DNA of 64,000 nt, from the NCBI GenBank assembly GCA_045545235.1, contig JAZQAN010000024.1, positions 1 through 64,000 on the forward strand. Reading direction: 5' to 3'. The notes beneath the pieces were generated by a model, which saw only the letters and a list, made by a program, of their open reading frames with translations, was not told where the DNA came from and made no database searches. Of this stretch, positions 25,450 to 33,624 are shown in pieces (the first letter of the stretch is position 1; every line of letters starts with the position of its first letter). Source of the stretch: CAZNKU01 sp045545235. GTDB lineage: Bacteria > Bacillota > Clostridia > Monoglobales > Firm-18. The translations under genes and the position numbers were made by a program.

Positions 25450-26682
25450 TTATTTAAGCTTACCTGTTTTCTGGTTAACTTGTGCCTGTACTTTTGTTGG
25501 CAAACCAAACAAGTTGATAAAGCCTTCAGCATCGTACTGGTTGTATATTTCATCTTCATCAAATGTAGCAAGTTCTTCAGAATAAAGTGAATAGTCACTC
25601 CATACACCTGCTTTAATCATGTTGCCCTTGTAAAGTTTGATTTTAACTCTACCAGTAACATTTTCCTGTGTTTTATCAACAAAAGCTGACAATGCTTCAC
25701 GTAGTGGTGAGTACCACTGACCGTTGTATACAAGCTCTGCAAATGTAATTGCAAGTTCCTGCTTTTTGTGCATTACATATTTGTCAAGGCACATTGTTTC
25801 AAGATAATCGTGTGCAAAATAAAGAATTGCACCGCCCGGTGTTTCGTATACACCACGGCATTTCATACCTACAAGACGATTTTCAATAATATCAAGAAGT
25901 CCTATACCGTTAGCACCGCCGATTTCGTTAAGCTTAAGGATAATTTCCTTTGCAGACATTTTTTCGTCATTAAGAGCAACAGGAGTACCTTCAACAAAAT
26001 CAAGTGTAATATATGTAGGAGCATCAGGTGCCTGAATAGGTGATACACCCATTTCAAGGAAACCTTCTTTTTCATACAATGGTTCGTTGCCTGCATCTTC
26101 AAGGTCAAGACCTTCGTGTGAAAGATGCCATAGGTTTTTATCTTTTGAATAGTTTGTTTCACGGCTGATTTTCAATGGAATATTATGAGCTTCTGCATAT
26201 TCTATTTCTTCTTCACGTGACTTAATATCCCATTCACGCCATGGAGCAATAATGTGCATATCAGGAGCAAATGCCTTAATAGCAAGCTCAAAACGTACCT
26301 GGTCGTTACCCTTACCTGTACAACCGTGGCAGATAGCATCTGCACCTTCAGCCTTTGCAATTTCAACAATTCTCTTTGCAATGATAGGACGTGCAAATGA
26401 TGTACCAAGCATATATTCTTCATACTTTGCACCTGCTTTTACAGTAGGGATGATGTATTCGTTAACAAATTCATCAGTAAGGTCTTCAATATAAAGCTTT
26501 GAAGCACCTGTCTTTATAGCCTTTTCTTCAAGGCCTTCAAGTTCATCAGCCTGACCAACGTTACCTGAAACCGCAATAACCTCACAGTTATTGTAGTTTT
26601 CTTTAAGCCATGGAATGATAATTGATGTATCAAGTCCGCCTGAGTAGGCAAGAACAACTTTTTTAATGTCTTTCTTATTCAT
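25450..26682 (-). CDS. argG: Argininosuccinate synthase
   Basis: A 410-residue ATP-dependent enzyme joining citrulline and aspartate. The PP-loop VVLAYSGGLDTSIIIPWL is at the N-terminus, with the later signatures GCTGKGNDQVRFE and SREETNYSKD-like ISRETNYSKDKNLWHLSHEG. Normal length. It precedes argH; together they convert citrulline to arginine. The upstream palindrome at 26730-26745 suggests repression by ArgR. Start after AAGAGGTG. Confidence 0.97.
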   Translation of the reverse strand: MNKKDIKKVVLAYSGGLDTSIIIPWLKENYNNCEVIAVSGNVGQADELEGLEEKAIKTGASKLYIEDLTDEFVNEYIIPTVKAGAKYEEYMLGTSFARPIIAKRIVEIAKAEGADAICHGCTGKGNDQVRFELAIKAFAPDMHIIAPWREWDIKSREEEIEYAEAHNIPLKISRETNYSKDKNLWHLSHEGLDLEDAGNEPLYEKEGFLEMGVSPIQAPDAPTYITLDFVEGTPVALNDEKMSAKEIILKLNEIGGANGIGLLDIIENRLVGMKCRGVYETPGGAILYFAHDYLETMCLDKYVMHKKQELAITFAELVYNGQWYSPLREALSAFVDKTQENVTGRVKIKLYKGNMIKAGVWSDYSLYSEELATFDEDEIYNQYDAEGFINLFGLPTKVQAQVNQKTGKLK

Positions 26683-26716
26683 TATTTTGCACCTCTTGTT
26701 GTTTATTTATGCATTT

Positions 26717-26745
26717 ATTATACAACTTTTTGCATAATTATGCAA
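26717..26745 (-). promoter_or_regulatory. argG promoter with probable ArgR/AhrC operator
   Basis: On the minus strand TTGCAT (26740-26745), a 17-bp spacer and TATAAT (26717-26722). The -35 is the left half of a perfect 16-bp palindrome TTGCATAATTATGCAA (26730-26745), close to the ARG-box pattern of Firmicutes. A second ATGCAT lies downstream at 26708-26713. Binding would block RNA polymerase. Confidence 0.62.
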
Positions 26746-26834
26746 TATTTTTTTTATTTTTAATATATATTTGAATAAAATACATATAAAATCCAAAGAT
26801 ATTTACAGGTTATTGTGCATAATTGTTATAAAAA

Positions 26835-27347
26835 TCAGTCTTTACTGTCCATTTTTTCAAAATAGGTTTTGAGATGTACTATGTGTACAACTGCAATTAT
26901 AAGACCTCTGCACATTTCCTTTGCTTCAGTATTTGTAACGCCAACTTCCTTGATTTCATCGGATATTCCAAAAATATAGCAAAGCATATTTTCAAATTCC
27001 GTACAGAAATAATCGTATGCTACAGAAGGTTCATAGTGTTCCTTTTGAATATCAAGCAACTTTTTTATATTTTCCATAGAAAGAGCATTTTTTGCAATTG
27101 CAATAAAAAAGAGATATGCAATCTGCTGAGCACTGTACTGCTTTTTCGTAGGATTTGTAAGTAATCCTTTCTTTACATAATTGCTTATCATAGAACCTGT
27201 AATTTCAAGCCCTAACGGGGCAAGAAAGTTGTTTATGTATTTAGTTGTCTGGTCTAAATAAAGCCCTACATCGGGAAGCTCCTTAAACCTTGGCATACGA
27301 AAGGCTTTTATTGATTCCTCAATGCGAGTTTTTTCTATATTATTCAT
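26835..27347 (-). CDS. DUF1836 protein, probable MerR-like regulator
   Basis: A 170-residue cytoplasmic protein of the DUF1836 family. The pattern LPDVGLYLDQTTKYINNFLAPLG ... ITGSMISNYVKKGLLTNPTKKQYSAQQIAYLFFIAIAK includes a winged-helix-like DNA-binding segment related to MerR proteins. The C-terminal half is helical. Such genes are common in Clostridia with unknown targets. It is divergent from degV (136 bp apart) and stands alone on its strand. Confidence 0.75.
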   Translation of the reverse strand: MNNIEKTRIEESIKAFRMPRFKELPDVGLYLDQTTKYINNFLAPLGLEITGSMISNYVKKGLLTNPTKKQYSAQQIAYLFFIAIAKNALSMENIKKLLDIQKEHYEPSVAYDYFCTEFENMLCYIFGISDEIKEVGVTNTEAKEMCRGLIIAVVHIVHLKTYFEKMDSKD

Positions 27348-27390
27348 AAACTATATTTTACTACTCATTACACTTTATGTCAATAAGTTA

Positions 27391-27419
27391 TTGACAAATT
27401 TGTAATATGGGGATATAAT
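27391..27419 (+). promoter_or_regulatory. Perfect consensus promoter of the DegV gene
   Basis: TTGACA (27391-27396), 17-bp spacer, TATAAT (27414-27419). A perfect ACAAGTTTTT/AAAAACTTGT hairpin (27430-27450) would lie at the very 5' end of the mRNA and could stabilise it. Confidence 0.85.
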
Positions 27420-27482
27420 TATCCTTGTCACAAGTTTTTGAAAAACTTGTTAGACGGTATTTTGAATTTATGAGGTGCGAAA

Positions 27483-28322
27483 ATGACATATAGAATAGTA
27501 TCGGATTCATCGGCAAATTTATTGACTTTAAAAGATGTTGATTTTAAGTCGGTTCCTTTAAAAATAAGAGTTGAAGATAAAGAATACATAGATGACGAAA
27601 ATGTTGATGTTAAGGAAATGGTTGAACATTTAAAACGCATTAAAACAAAGTCTACAACGGCTTGTCCGTCACCTGAAGAATATTTTGAAGCTTTTGGAGA
27701 TGCAGAACGCATTTTTTGTACAACAATATCAGGTGGACTTTCAGGAAGTTATAATGCCGCAAGAATTGCAAAAGAGGATTATGAAAGTAAATATCCCGGT
27801 AAAAAAGTTTTTGTTATTGATTCTGTTTCTGCAGGTCCGGGAGTTGCTATGATAGCAGAAAAACTTGAAGAATTAATTGTTTCAGGAAAAGATTATGATG
27901 AAATATGTGATGACATAACGGAATATCGTAAAACTTTGTACATATATTTTTCTCTTGAATCTCTTAAAAATTTTGCAAACAACGGAAGAGTGAGTCCTGC
28001 GGTTGCAAAAATAACAGGTATTTTAGGGATTCGCCTTGTAGGTACAGCAAGCGAAGAGGGAACTTTGATGCCTGTGAATAAGTGCAGAGGTGAAAAAAAG
28101 GCTCTTGAGGCAGTATATAATAATATGATGAACAGCGGATACAATGGAGGAAGGGTCAGAATTTCACATTGTGAAAATGAAAATGCCGCTGAAATATTAA
28201 AAAACAGAATAAACGCTGAATTTCCCGGTGCTGATATTGAGATTATGAAAAACCGAGCACTTTGCAGTTTTTATGCAGAAACAGGAGGTTTCCTCGTAAG
28301 TTTTGAAGGAAAAGCAAGATAA
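27483..28322 (+). CDS. DegV-family fatty-acid-binding protein
   Basis: A 279-residue protein of the DegV (FakB) family. Members bind a fatty acid and present it to the kinase FakA for use in phospholipid synthesis. Visible family features are YRIVSDSSANL at the start, TACPSPEEYFEAF, TISGGLSGSYNAARIA and VIDSVSAGPGVAMI. Length is normal. The start follows GAGGTG. Transcribed alone from a consensus promoter and closed by a terminator. Confidence 0.92.
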   Translation: MTYRIVSDSSANLLTLKDVDFKSVPLKIRVEDKEYIDDENVDVKEMVEHLKRIKTKSTTACPSPEEYFEAFGDAERIFCTTISGGLSGSYNAARIAKEDYESKYPGKKVFVIDSVSAGPGVAMIAEKLEELIVSGKDYDEICDDITEYRKTLYIYFSLESLKNFANNGRVSPAVAKITGILGIRLVGTASEEGTLMPVNKCRGEKKALEAVYNNMMNSGYNGGRVRISHCENENAAEILKNRINAEFPGADIEIMKNRALCSFYAETGGFLVSFEGKAR

Positions 28323-28335
28323 ATATTGAATTTTT

Positions 28336-28372
28336 ACAGGATAATTGTTATAATAAATTATCCTGTTTTTTT
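28336..28372 (+). terminator. Terminator after the DegV gene
   Basis: An 11-bp stem ACAGGATAATT/AATTATCCTGT (28336-28346 with 28356-28366) with seven T, ending directly at the ribosome site of the next gene. Confidence 0.88.
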
Positions 28373-28384
28373 GAGGTGATTAAT

Positions 28385-29392
28385 ATGCCGCTTAATATAA
28401 TAAGAGATGATATAACCAAGCTTACGGTTGATGCTATAGTAAATGCTGCAAATGAACGTCTTCTTGCAGGTGGAGGCGTTTGTGGTGCAATTTTTAAAGC
28501 TGCAGGTGAAGATATATTGCAAAAAGCCTGTAATGAAATAGGTCATTGCGGTATTGGTGAAGCTGTAATTACAAATGGGTTTAATTTAAAAGCAAAATAT
28601 GTTATACATACAGTGGGACCTGTGTATGGAAGGGACCCGTTAAATGAAGAACAACAACTTTATTCCTGCTATGCAAATTCATTAAAACTTGCAATGGAAA
28701 AGGGGATTGAATCAATTGCATTTCCTTTGATTTCTTCGGGTATATATGGCTATCCGAAAGCAGAGGCTTTGAAAATTGCATCAGGGGCAATTAAAGATTT
28801 TCTTGCGGAAAATGAAATGGATATTTACCTTGTAGTTTATGATAAGGCATCATTTCAGATAAGCGAAAAACTGTTCTCAAGTGTGCAAAGCTATATTGAT
28901 GAGAGAATGGTTGTAAAGGATGAACGCAGAAGAATTTATGAATCCTGCACCTTGGTCGATGTGATGCAGGAGGATTGCAGCGAAATTCCTGAATTGCGTT
29001 CTGTGCCAAAAACCAAAGTGCAAAAAAAGACTATTGTGGATTTTTTAAAGATTGAAGCAGAAACGTTTTCGCAGATGCTTCTTCGTCTTATTGATGAAAA
29101 GGGTATGTCGGATGTTGAGGTTTACAAACGTGCAAATATAGACAGAAAACTTTTTTCGAAAATGCGTAAAAAGGATTATAACCCTAAAAAATCAACAGTT
29201 TTCGCTCTTATAATCGGACTTCGCCTTGAAATGAACGAGGCAAAGAAGTTGCTTTCCCGTGCAGGATATGCATTTAACGAAAGCAGTAAGTTTGACCTTA
29301 TAATAGAATATTTTATAGAAAATGAAAATTATGATATTTTTGAAATAAATGAAACGTTGTTTGCTTTTGAACAACCGTTGTTAGGTGCATAA
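28385..29392 (+). CDS. Macro-domain protein fused to a C-terminal HTH-like domain
   Basis: A 335-residue cytoplasmic protein. Residues 1-170 are a macro domain of the YmdB/O-acetyl-ADP-ribose deacetylase type: VDAIVNAANERLLAGGGVCGAIF, GEAVITNGFNLKAKYVIHTVGPVY and FPLISSGIYGYPKAEAL. After a linker, residues about 215-330 form a helical domain with an HTH-like segment (MSDVEVYKRANIDRKLFSKM ... STVFALIIGLRLEMNEAKKLLSRAGY). Macro domains bind or hydrolyse ADP-ribose. The fusion suggests nucleic-acid or partner recognition. It lies 78 bp before a VWA gene. The ATG at 28385 follows GAGGTG. Confidence 0.85.
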   Translation: MPLNIIRDDITKLTVDAIVNAANERLLAGGGVCGAIFKAAGEDILQKACNEIGHCGIGEAVITNGFNLKAKYVIHTVGPVYGRDPLNEEQQLYSCYANSLKLAMEKGIESIAFPLISSGIYGYPKAEALKIASGAIKDFLAENEMDIYLVVYDKASFQISEKLFSSVQSYIDERMVVKDERRRIYESCTLVDVMQEDCSEIPELRSVPKTKVQKKTIVDFLKIEAETFSQMLLRLIDEKGMSDVEVYKRANIDRKLFSKMRKKDYNPKKSTVFALIIGLRLEMNEAKKLLSRAGYAFNESSKFDLIIEYFIENENYDIFEINETLFAFEQPLLGA

Positions 29393-29470
29393 TTTGTCGC
29401 TTTTAAAACGACCTTGCCTCTCTTTTTTGATGATACAATTAAGTCATCAAATGAAAGAGAGGTATTTTTT

Positions 29471-30106
29471 ATGAACAAAAATTTAACTGAATTAGTATTT
29501 ATTATGGACAGAAGCGGCTCTATGACCGGGCTTGAAAACGACACAATAGGAGGTTATAACGGACTTTTGGAAAAACAAAAAAAGGTAGAGGGCGAAGCAA
29601 GAATTACAACGGTGCTTTTTGATAATGAATACGAAATTTTGCACGATCATGCGGATATTCTGAAAATTGAGCCTATTACTGAAAGAGAATATTTTGCACG
29701 TGGCTCAACGGCACTTTTGGACGCTATAGGAAAAACTATTAATACGGTAGGAAGAAGACATAAATATGCACCTGACAATGAAGTGCCTGCAAAAACTATG
29801 GTAGTTATAATTACCGACGGTCACGAAAATTCAAGTACGGAATATAAGATTAATGAAGTAAAGGAAATGGTAGAAAGACAAAAAGAAAAATACGGTTGGG
29901 AATTTTTGTTCCTTGGTGCCAATATGGATGCTATCAGCACAGCCGCAGGCTTTGGTATATCTGCTGACAGAGCGGCAACCTATTGTCCTGACAGTGAGGG
30001 CACAATGATGAACTTTCAGGCTATGGAATCGGTTTGCTACAGTGTAAGGGCATCTAAACCTATAGCTTCAAATTGGAAAAAGGATATAGAAAACAGAAGA
30101 AAGTAA
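29471..30106 (+). CDS. VWA-domain protein
   Basis: A 211-residue cytoplasmic von Willebrand factor A domain with a full metal-ion-dependent adhesion site: DRSGSM near residue 14, the Thr in RGSTALLDA and the Asp in IITDGHEN. It resembles the stand-alone VWA proteins found beside stress and tellurium-resistance (TerY-like) genes. It has no signal peptide, so it is likely an intracellular protein-protein interaction module. It follows the macro-domain gene on the same strand; a working link is an inference. Start after AGAGAGG. Confidence 0.82.
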   Translation: MNKNLTELVFIMDRSGSMTGLENDTIGGYNGLLEKQKKVEGEARITTVLFDNEYEILHDHADILKIEPITEREYFARGSTALLDAIGKTINTVGRRHKYAPDNEVPAKTMVVIITDGHENSSTEYKINEVKEMVERQKEKYGWEFLFLGANMDAISTAAGFGISADRAATYCPDSEGTMMNFQAMESVCYSVRASKPIASNWKKDIENRRK

Positions 30107-30116
30107 TAAAAAAATA

Positions 30117-30145
30117 TTGAAACCTTCACAAAATCGTGATAAAAT
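30117..30145 (+). promoter_or_regulatory. Likely glnA promoter
   Basis: TTGAAA (30117-30122), 17-bp spacer, TAAAAT (30140-30145), 34 bp before the start codon. No obvious GlnR or TnrA operator was seen. Confidence 0.6.
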
Positions 30146-30179
30146 ATTACCATAATCTACAAGTGAAGGAGAGCATTAT

Positions 30180-31601
30180 ATGAAAACAGTACAAGATATT
30201 ATTGCTATGATTAAAGAGCATGATATTAAAATGGTAGACTTTAAGATGGTTGACATCAACGGTCAGTACCGTCACGTTACTATCCCTGCAAAGAACTTTT
30301 CTGAAAAAACTATGAAAAATGGTATCGGTTTTGATGCTTCAAACTATGGTTATGCAGTTGTTGAAAAAAGTGATATGGTATTTATACCTGACCCTGATAC
30401 TGCAGTTATCGATCCATTCTGCGAAATTCCTACTTTGTCAATGACAGGTAATGCAATGATTATTGACAATCCTGAAAACAGACCTTTGGCACAGTACCCA
30501 CGAAACATTGTACTTGCGGCTGAAAAATATCTTAAGGATTGTGGCATTGCGGATACAATGCTCATTCTTCCTGAATTTGAGTTTTATCTTTTCGATAATG
30601 TTGGCTGGGAGGTTAAGCCCGAATCTATCGGTATGACTTTAGATGCTAATCAGGCACATTGGAACAGCGGTGTTGAAGGTCTTGGAAACGTTGTTGCAAA
30701 ACAGAAAAACTATCACATTGCAAAGCCTTTTGATGTATCTTACGAGGCAAGAAGTGAAATGTGTATGTTAATAGACGATGCTGGTATTGCACTTAACTAC
30801 CACCATCCTGAAGTTGGTGCAGGCGGTCAGTTTGAAATTGAGCCTGAACTTGGTCAGATGTCTAAAATGGCAGATGCTACTATGATGATTAAATATATCA
30901 TTCACAACACAGCAAGAAAGTACGGTATGTCCGCTACATTTATGCCAAAGCCTGTTATGGGTGAGGCAGGTAACGGTATGCACGTACATATGCTTCTTTT
31001 AAAAGATGGTCAGCCTGTGTTCTCTGACGATAACGGTTATGCAAATCTAAGTAAGGAAGCTCATTGGTTTATGGGTGGTCTCTTAAAGCATATTGCATCA
31101 CTTTGTGCAATTACAAATCCAAGTACAAACTCTTTCAAACGTCTTGTACCGGGCTTTGAAGCACCTGTTACAGTAGGTTATGCTACATCAAACAGAAGTG
31201 CGGTTATCCGTATTCCTGCTTATGCAAAAGCACCGGAGCTTCGTCGTTTCGAACTCAGAAACCCTGATGCAACCTGTAACCCATATTTCTGCTATGCGGC
31301 AATTTTGATGGCAGGTATTGACGGTATTAAAAATCAGATAGATCCACATGCAAACGGTTGGGGTCCATACGATATGAACCTGTTCCACTTAAGTGATGAG
31401 GAAAAGGCAAAACTTAAACACCTGCCAACATCACTTGACCAGGCACTTGATGCACTAGAAGCTGACCACGATTACTTAACAGCAGGCGGAGTATTCCCTG
31501 AAGAATTACTTAAAAACTTCATTGCAACAAAACGTGATGAATGCCGTCAGCTTGCGGCTATTCCACACCCTGCAGAGTTTGATAAATACTATAATCTATA
31601 A
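30180..31601 (+). CDS. glnA: Glutamine synthetase, type I
   Basis: A 473-residue cytoplasmic enzyme joining ammonia and glutamate with ATP. Signatures present: MVDINGQYRHVTIP-type beta-grasp, EFEFYLFD, KPVMGEAGNGMHVHMLLLKDGQP (ATP site), ITNPSTNSFKRLVPGFEAP and NRSAVIRIP. The position of the adenylylation tyrosine of enteric enzymes (NLYDL) reads NLFHL here, so control by adenylylation is not expected. The length is that of the enteric-like form rather than the shorter Bacillus form. Start after GAAGGAGAG. Confidence 0.95.
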   Translation: MKTVQDIIAMIKEHDIKMVDFKMVDINGQYRHVTIPAKNFSEKTMKNGIGFDASNYGYAVVEKSDMVFIPDPDTAVIDPFCEIPTLSMTGNAMIIDNPENRPLAQYPRNIVLAAEKYLKDCGIADTMLILPEFEFYLFDNVGWEVKPESIGMTLDANQAHWNSGVEGLGNVVAKQKNYHIAKPFDVSYEARSEMCMLIDDAGIALNYHHPEVGAGGQFEIEPELGQMSKMADATMMIKYIIHNTARKYGMSATFMPKPVMGEAGNGMHVHMLLLKDGQPVFSDDNGYANLSKEAHWFMGGLLKHIASLCAITNPSTNSFKRLVPGFEAPVTVGYATSNRSAVIRIPAYAKAPELRRFELRNPDATCNPYFCYAAILMAGIDGIKNQIDPHANGWGPYDMNLFHLSDEEKAKLKHLPTSLDQALDALEADHDYLTAGGVFPEELLKNFIATKRDECRQLAAIPHPAEFDKYYNL

Positions 31602-31605
31602 GATA

Positions 31606-31630
31606 AAACCGACTCACATAGAGTCGGTTT
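31606..31630 (+). terminator. glnA terminator hairpin, copy 1 of a 25-bp repeat
   Basis: AAACCGACTC/GAGTCGGTTT with an ACATA loop. The same 25 bp occurs again, identical, at 31886-31910, where a better T run follows. Confidence 0.75.
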
Positions 31631-31910
31631 CAGACCGTCGAAAAAGTCGTTCTATCGCAAATGACTTAATAATTATGTTTGAATGTAGGGTAAGGGTTTA
31701 CTCTTGCCAAAAAAATAAAAACAACTATATAACCGCAAGGAAAACATCGAATTTTCCTTGCGGTTATTTGCTTTTTGCCAATTTGAACTCTACCGTACCC
31801 TTGTACGCCGACGAATTCAAATTGACAAAATATACCTTCCTTTTTCGCAATCTGTCAGCGTGTCGACAGGTTTATCGACACGCTGAAACCGACTCACATA
31901 GAGTCGGTTT
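31631..31910. repeat. Hairpin-rich insert bounded by duplicated terminators
   Basis: Between the two 25-bp copies lie a 14-bp stem AACCGCAAGGAAAA/TTTTCCTTGCGGTT (31731-31765), a REP-like element with outer stem CAATTTGAA/TTCAAATTG (31779-31824) and core CGTACCcTTGTACGCC, and an 11-bp stem CAGCGTGTCGA/TCGACACGCTG (31856-31885). No coding sequence fits this 392-bp gap. It looks like a mosaic of small mobile palindromes or a non-coding RNA region. Confidence 0.6.
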
Positions 31911-31993
31911 TTGATTTATATTAAATTATGTAATTAACTTACTTTTTTATTCATATAATCAAATAGAATATGAATAAAAGGGTGGTACTGACT

Positions 31994-32233
31994 ATGGATA
32001 TTGAGGAAAGAACAATTAACATAGGTCATTACATTATAGATAAAAAAGCCACTGTAAGGGCTGCGGCAAAATACTTTGGTGTTTCCAAATCTACAGTACA
32101 TAAAGATGTTACTGAAAGGCTTAAGAAAATTAATCCCGGGCTTGCAAGAGAAGTTAGGCTTGTGCTTGATGAAAACAAGTCGGAAAGGCATCTTCGGGGA
32201 GGAATGGCTACTAAGAAAAAATATAAGGGTTGA
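31994..32233 (+). CDS. spoIIID: Sporulation transcriptional regulator SpoIIID
   Basis: A 79-residue DNA-binding protein very like B. subtilis SpoIIID: ERTINIGHYIIDKKATVRAAA, the HTH KYFGVSKSTVHKDVTERL, and the C-terminal basic helix region RHLRGGMATKKKYKG. SpoIIID tunes gene expression in the mother cell during spore formation. The start is taken at the ATG at 31994 after AAAGGGTGG; an earlier in-frame ATG at 31970 lacks a ribosome site. An inverted repeat ATTCATAT/ATATGAAT (31949-31975) lies just upstream. It shows the lineage encodes sporulation. Confidence 0.96.
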   Translation: MDIEERTINIGHYIIDKKATVRAAAKYFGVSKSTVHKDVTERLKKINPGLAREVRLVLDENKSERHLRGGMATKKKYKG

Positions 32234-32312
32234 TTTTTAACATATTATTTACAACATTGAAAGCACAGAGTGGTATAATAATTGTGATAAATGTAAGAAA
32301 GGTGGGGTGTAA

Positions 32313-32726
32313 TTGAATATTTTGTATTTTCTTACCCCTAAAAATCAGGTTGCAAATATAAGTGAGGACTCTAATCTGCGTCAGCTTATGGAAAAGCTTG
32401 AATATCACAAATATACAGCAATACCAATTATAAATGCTGACGGTCAGTATGTGGGGACTATTGCAGAGGGAGATATACTTCGTGTTATTAAAGAGACCTT
32501 TAATATGAATCTGCAGGCGGCACAGAATATTGCAGTTAAGGATATTCCCAGAAGGACGCGTGTTTTACCTGTTAATGCCAATGCGTCTATGGATGATATT
32601 ATCGATATGGCAATAGCACAAAACTTTGTACCTGTAACTGATGACAATGATGTTTTTATAGGCATAGTTACCCGAAAGGACATACTTAAATATTTTAAAG
32701 ATAAATATAAAAAATCCGAGAATTAA
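32313..32726 (+). CDS. CBS-domain protein
   Basis: A 137-residue protein made of two CBS repeats (KYTAIPIINADGQYVGTIAEGDILRVI and NFVPVTDDNDVFIGIVTRKDILKYF). CBS pairs bind adenine nucleotides and act as energy or ligand sensors. No catalytic domain is attached. The start is a TTG at 32313 following GAAAGGTGGGGTG; no in-frame ATG is better placed. It lies between two sporulation genes, but nothing in the sequence ties it to sporulation. Confidence 0.85.
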   Translation: MNILYFLTPKNQVANISEDSNLRQLMEKLEYHKYTAIPIINADGQYVGTIAEGDILRVIKETFNMNLQAAQNIAVKDIPRRTRVLPVNANASMDDIIDMAIAQNFVPVTDDNDVFIGIVTRKDILKYFKDKYKKSEN

Positions 32727-32740
32727 TTCTCGGATTTTTT
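32709..32740. terminator. Terminator of the CBS gene, overlapping its stop codon
   Basis: A perfect 32-bp palindrome, AAAAAATCCGAGAATT and its complement, with TAA at 32724-32726 in the centre. Confidence 0.85.
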
Positions 32741-32817
32741 GCGTTTGTTCTGACTATGGCTTTGTGATTGTATCATTTTCTTATGCATCTAAATATAATG
32801 TATTGAGGTTGATGTTT

Positions 32818-33621
32818 ATGATGTATAGTAAAAGTATACTTATTTGCGGAGGAGATAAACGGCAGAAGTATATGTATGAATATATGGTGGAAAACGGGCT
32901 TGATGTAAAAACTTTTGGGCTGTTTTACAACGATATGGAGGATATTGACAACATTGTTAATTTTGATGTTGTAATATTGCCTGTTCCGGTAACGAGGGAT
33001 GGAGTTTATCTTAACTCGGAACGTGTTGTAAAGCTTGATGATGTTTTGGGCAGGCTTAAAAAAACGCAGATTGTACTTGGCGGTATGCACAGCGGGGTTG
33101 TTGACTTTTGTAAGCTTGAAAGCTTTCAGATGAGAAACGCTGTACCTACTGCCGAGGGAGCAATACAGGTAGCTATGGAAAATACAGATGCTTTAATCAG
33201 TAACTCAAATTGTGCTGTTTTCGGCTATGGTAGAATAGGGAAAGTACTTTCAGGTATGTTGAAAAATCTTGGGGCAGATGTTACGGTTTATGCAAGAAAA
33301 GAAAGAGATATAGAGCTTGCATGTGCATTTGGCTGCAAGACAGGGAATATTTATGTTCCTGATGGCATTGAAAATGTTGATGTTATTTTCAATACTGTAC
33401 CTGAAACCGTGATAGGCGGAGATGTTCTGTGCAGAACTAAAAAAGATGTTCTTATAGTTGAACTTGCAAGTAAACCTTACGGTACAGACCTTGAAGGTGC
33501 GTCTAAAATGGGAAGGAATGTAATTGTTGCTTCCGGCTTGCCCGGAAAGGTTGCTCCGAAGACTGCAGGTAAAATTTTGTATGAGGTTATAATGGATATA
33601 CTCATTGGAATGGAGGTATAA
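32818..33621 (+). CDS. dpaA: Dipicolinate synthase subunit A
   Basis: A 267-residue NAD(P)-binding subunit of dipicolinate synthase (SpoVFA), which makes the dipicolinic acid stored with calcium in spores. Features: SILICGGDKRQKYMYEYM at the start, VILPVPVTRDG, the Rossmann motif CAVFGYGRIGKVLSGMLKNLGADVTVYAR and ASGLPGKVAPKTAGKI near the end. ATGs at 32812, 32818 and 32821 are in frame; GAGGTT at 32805-32810 favours the second or third. dpaB follows 3 bp later. Confidence 0.94.
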   Translation: MMYSKSILICGGDKRQKYMYEYMVENGLDVKTFGLFYNDMEDIDNIVNFDVVILPVPVTRDGVYLNSERVVKLDDVLGRLKKTQIVLGGMHSGVVDFCKLESFQMRNAVPTAEGAIQVAMENTDALISNSNCAVFGYGRIGKVLSGMLKNLGADVTVYARKERDIELACAFGCKTGNIYVPDGIENVDVIFNTVPETVIGGDVLCRTKKDVLIVELASKPYGTDLEGASKMGRNVIVASGLPGKVAPKTAGKILYEVIMDILIGMEV

Positions 33622-33624
33622 AAA

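Noticed and set aside
31606..31910. Phage attachment sites (attL/attR) from the 25-bp repeat
   Set aside because: The repeat is a terminator hairpin, only 255 bp lie between the copies, and there is no integrase or tRNA gene.
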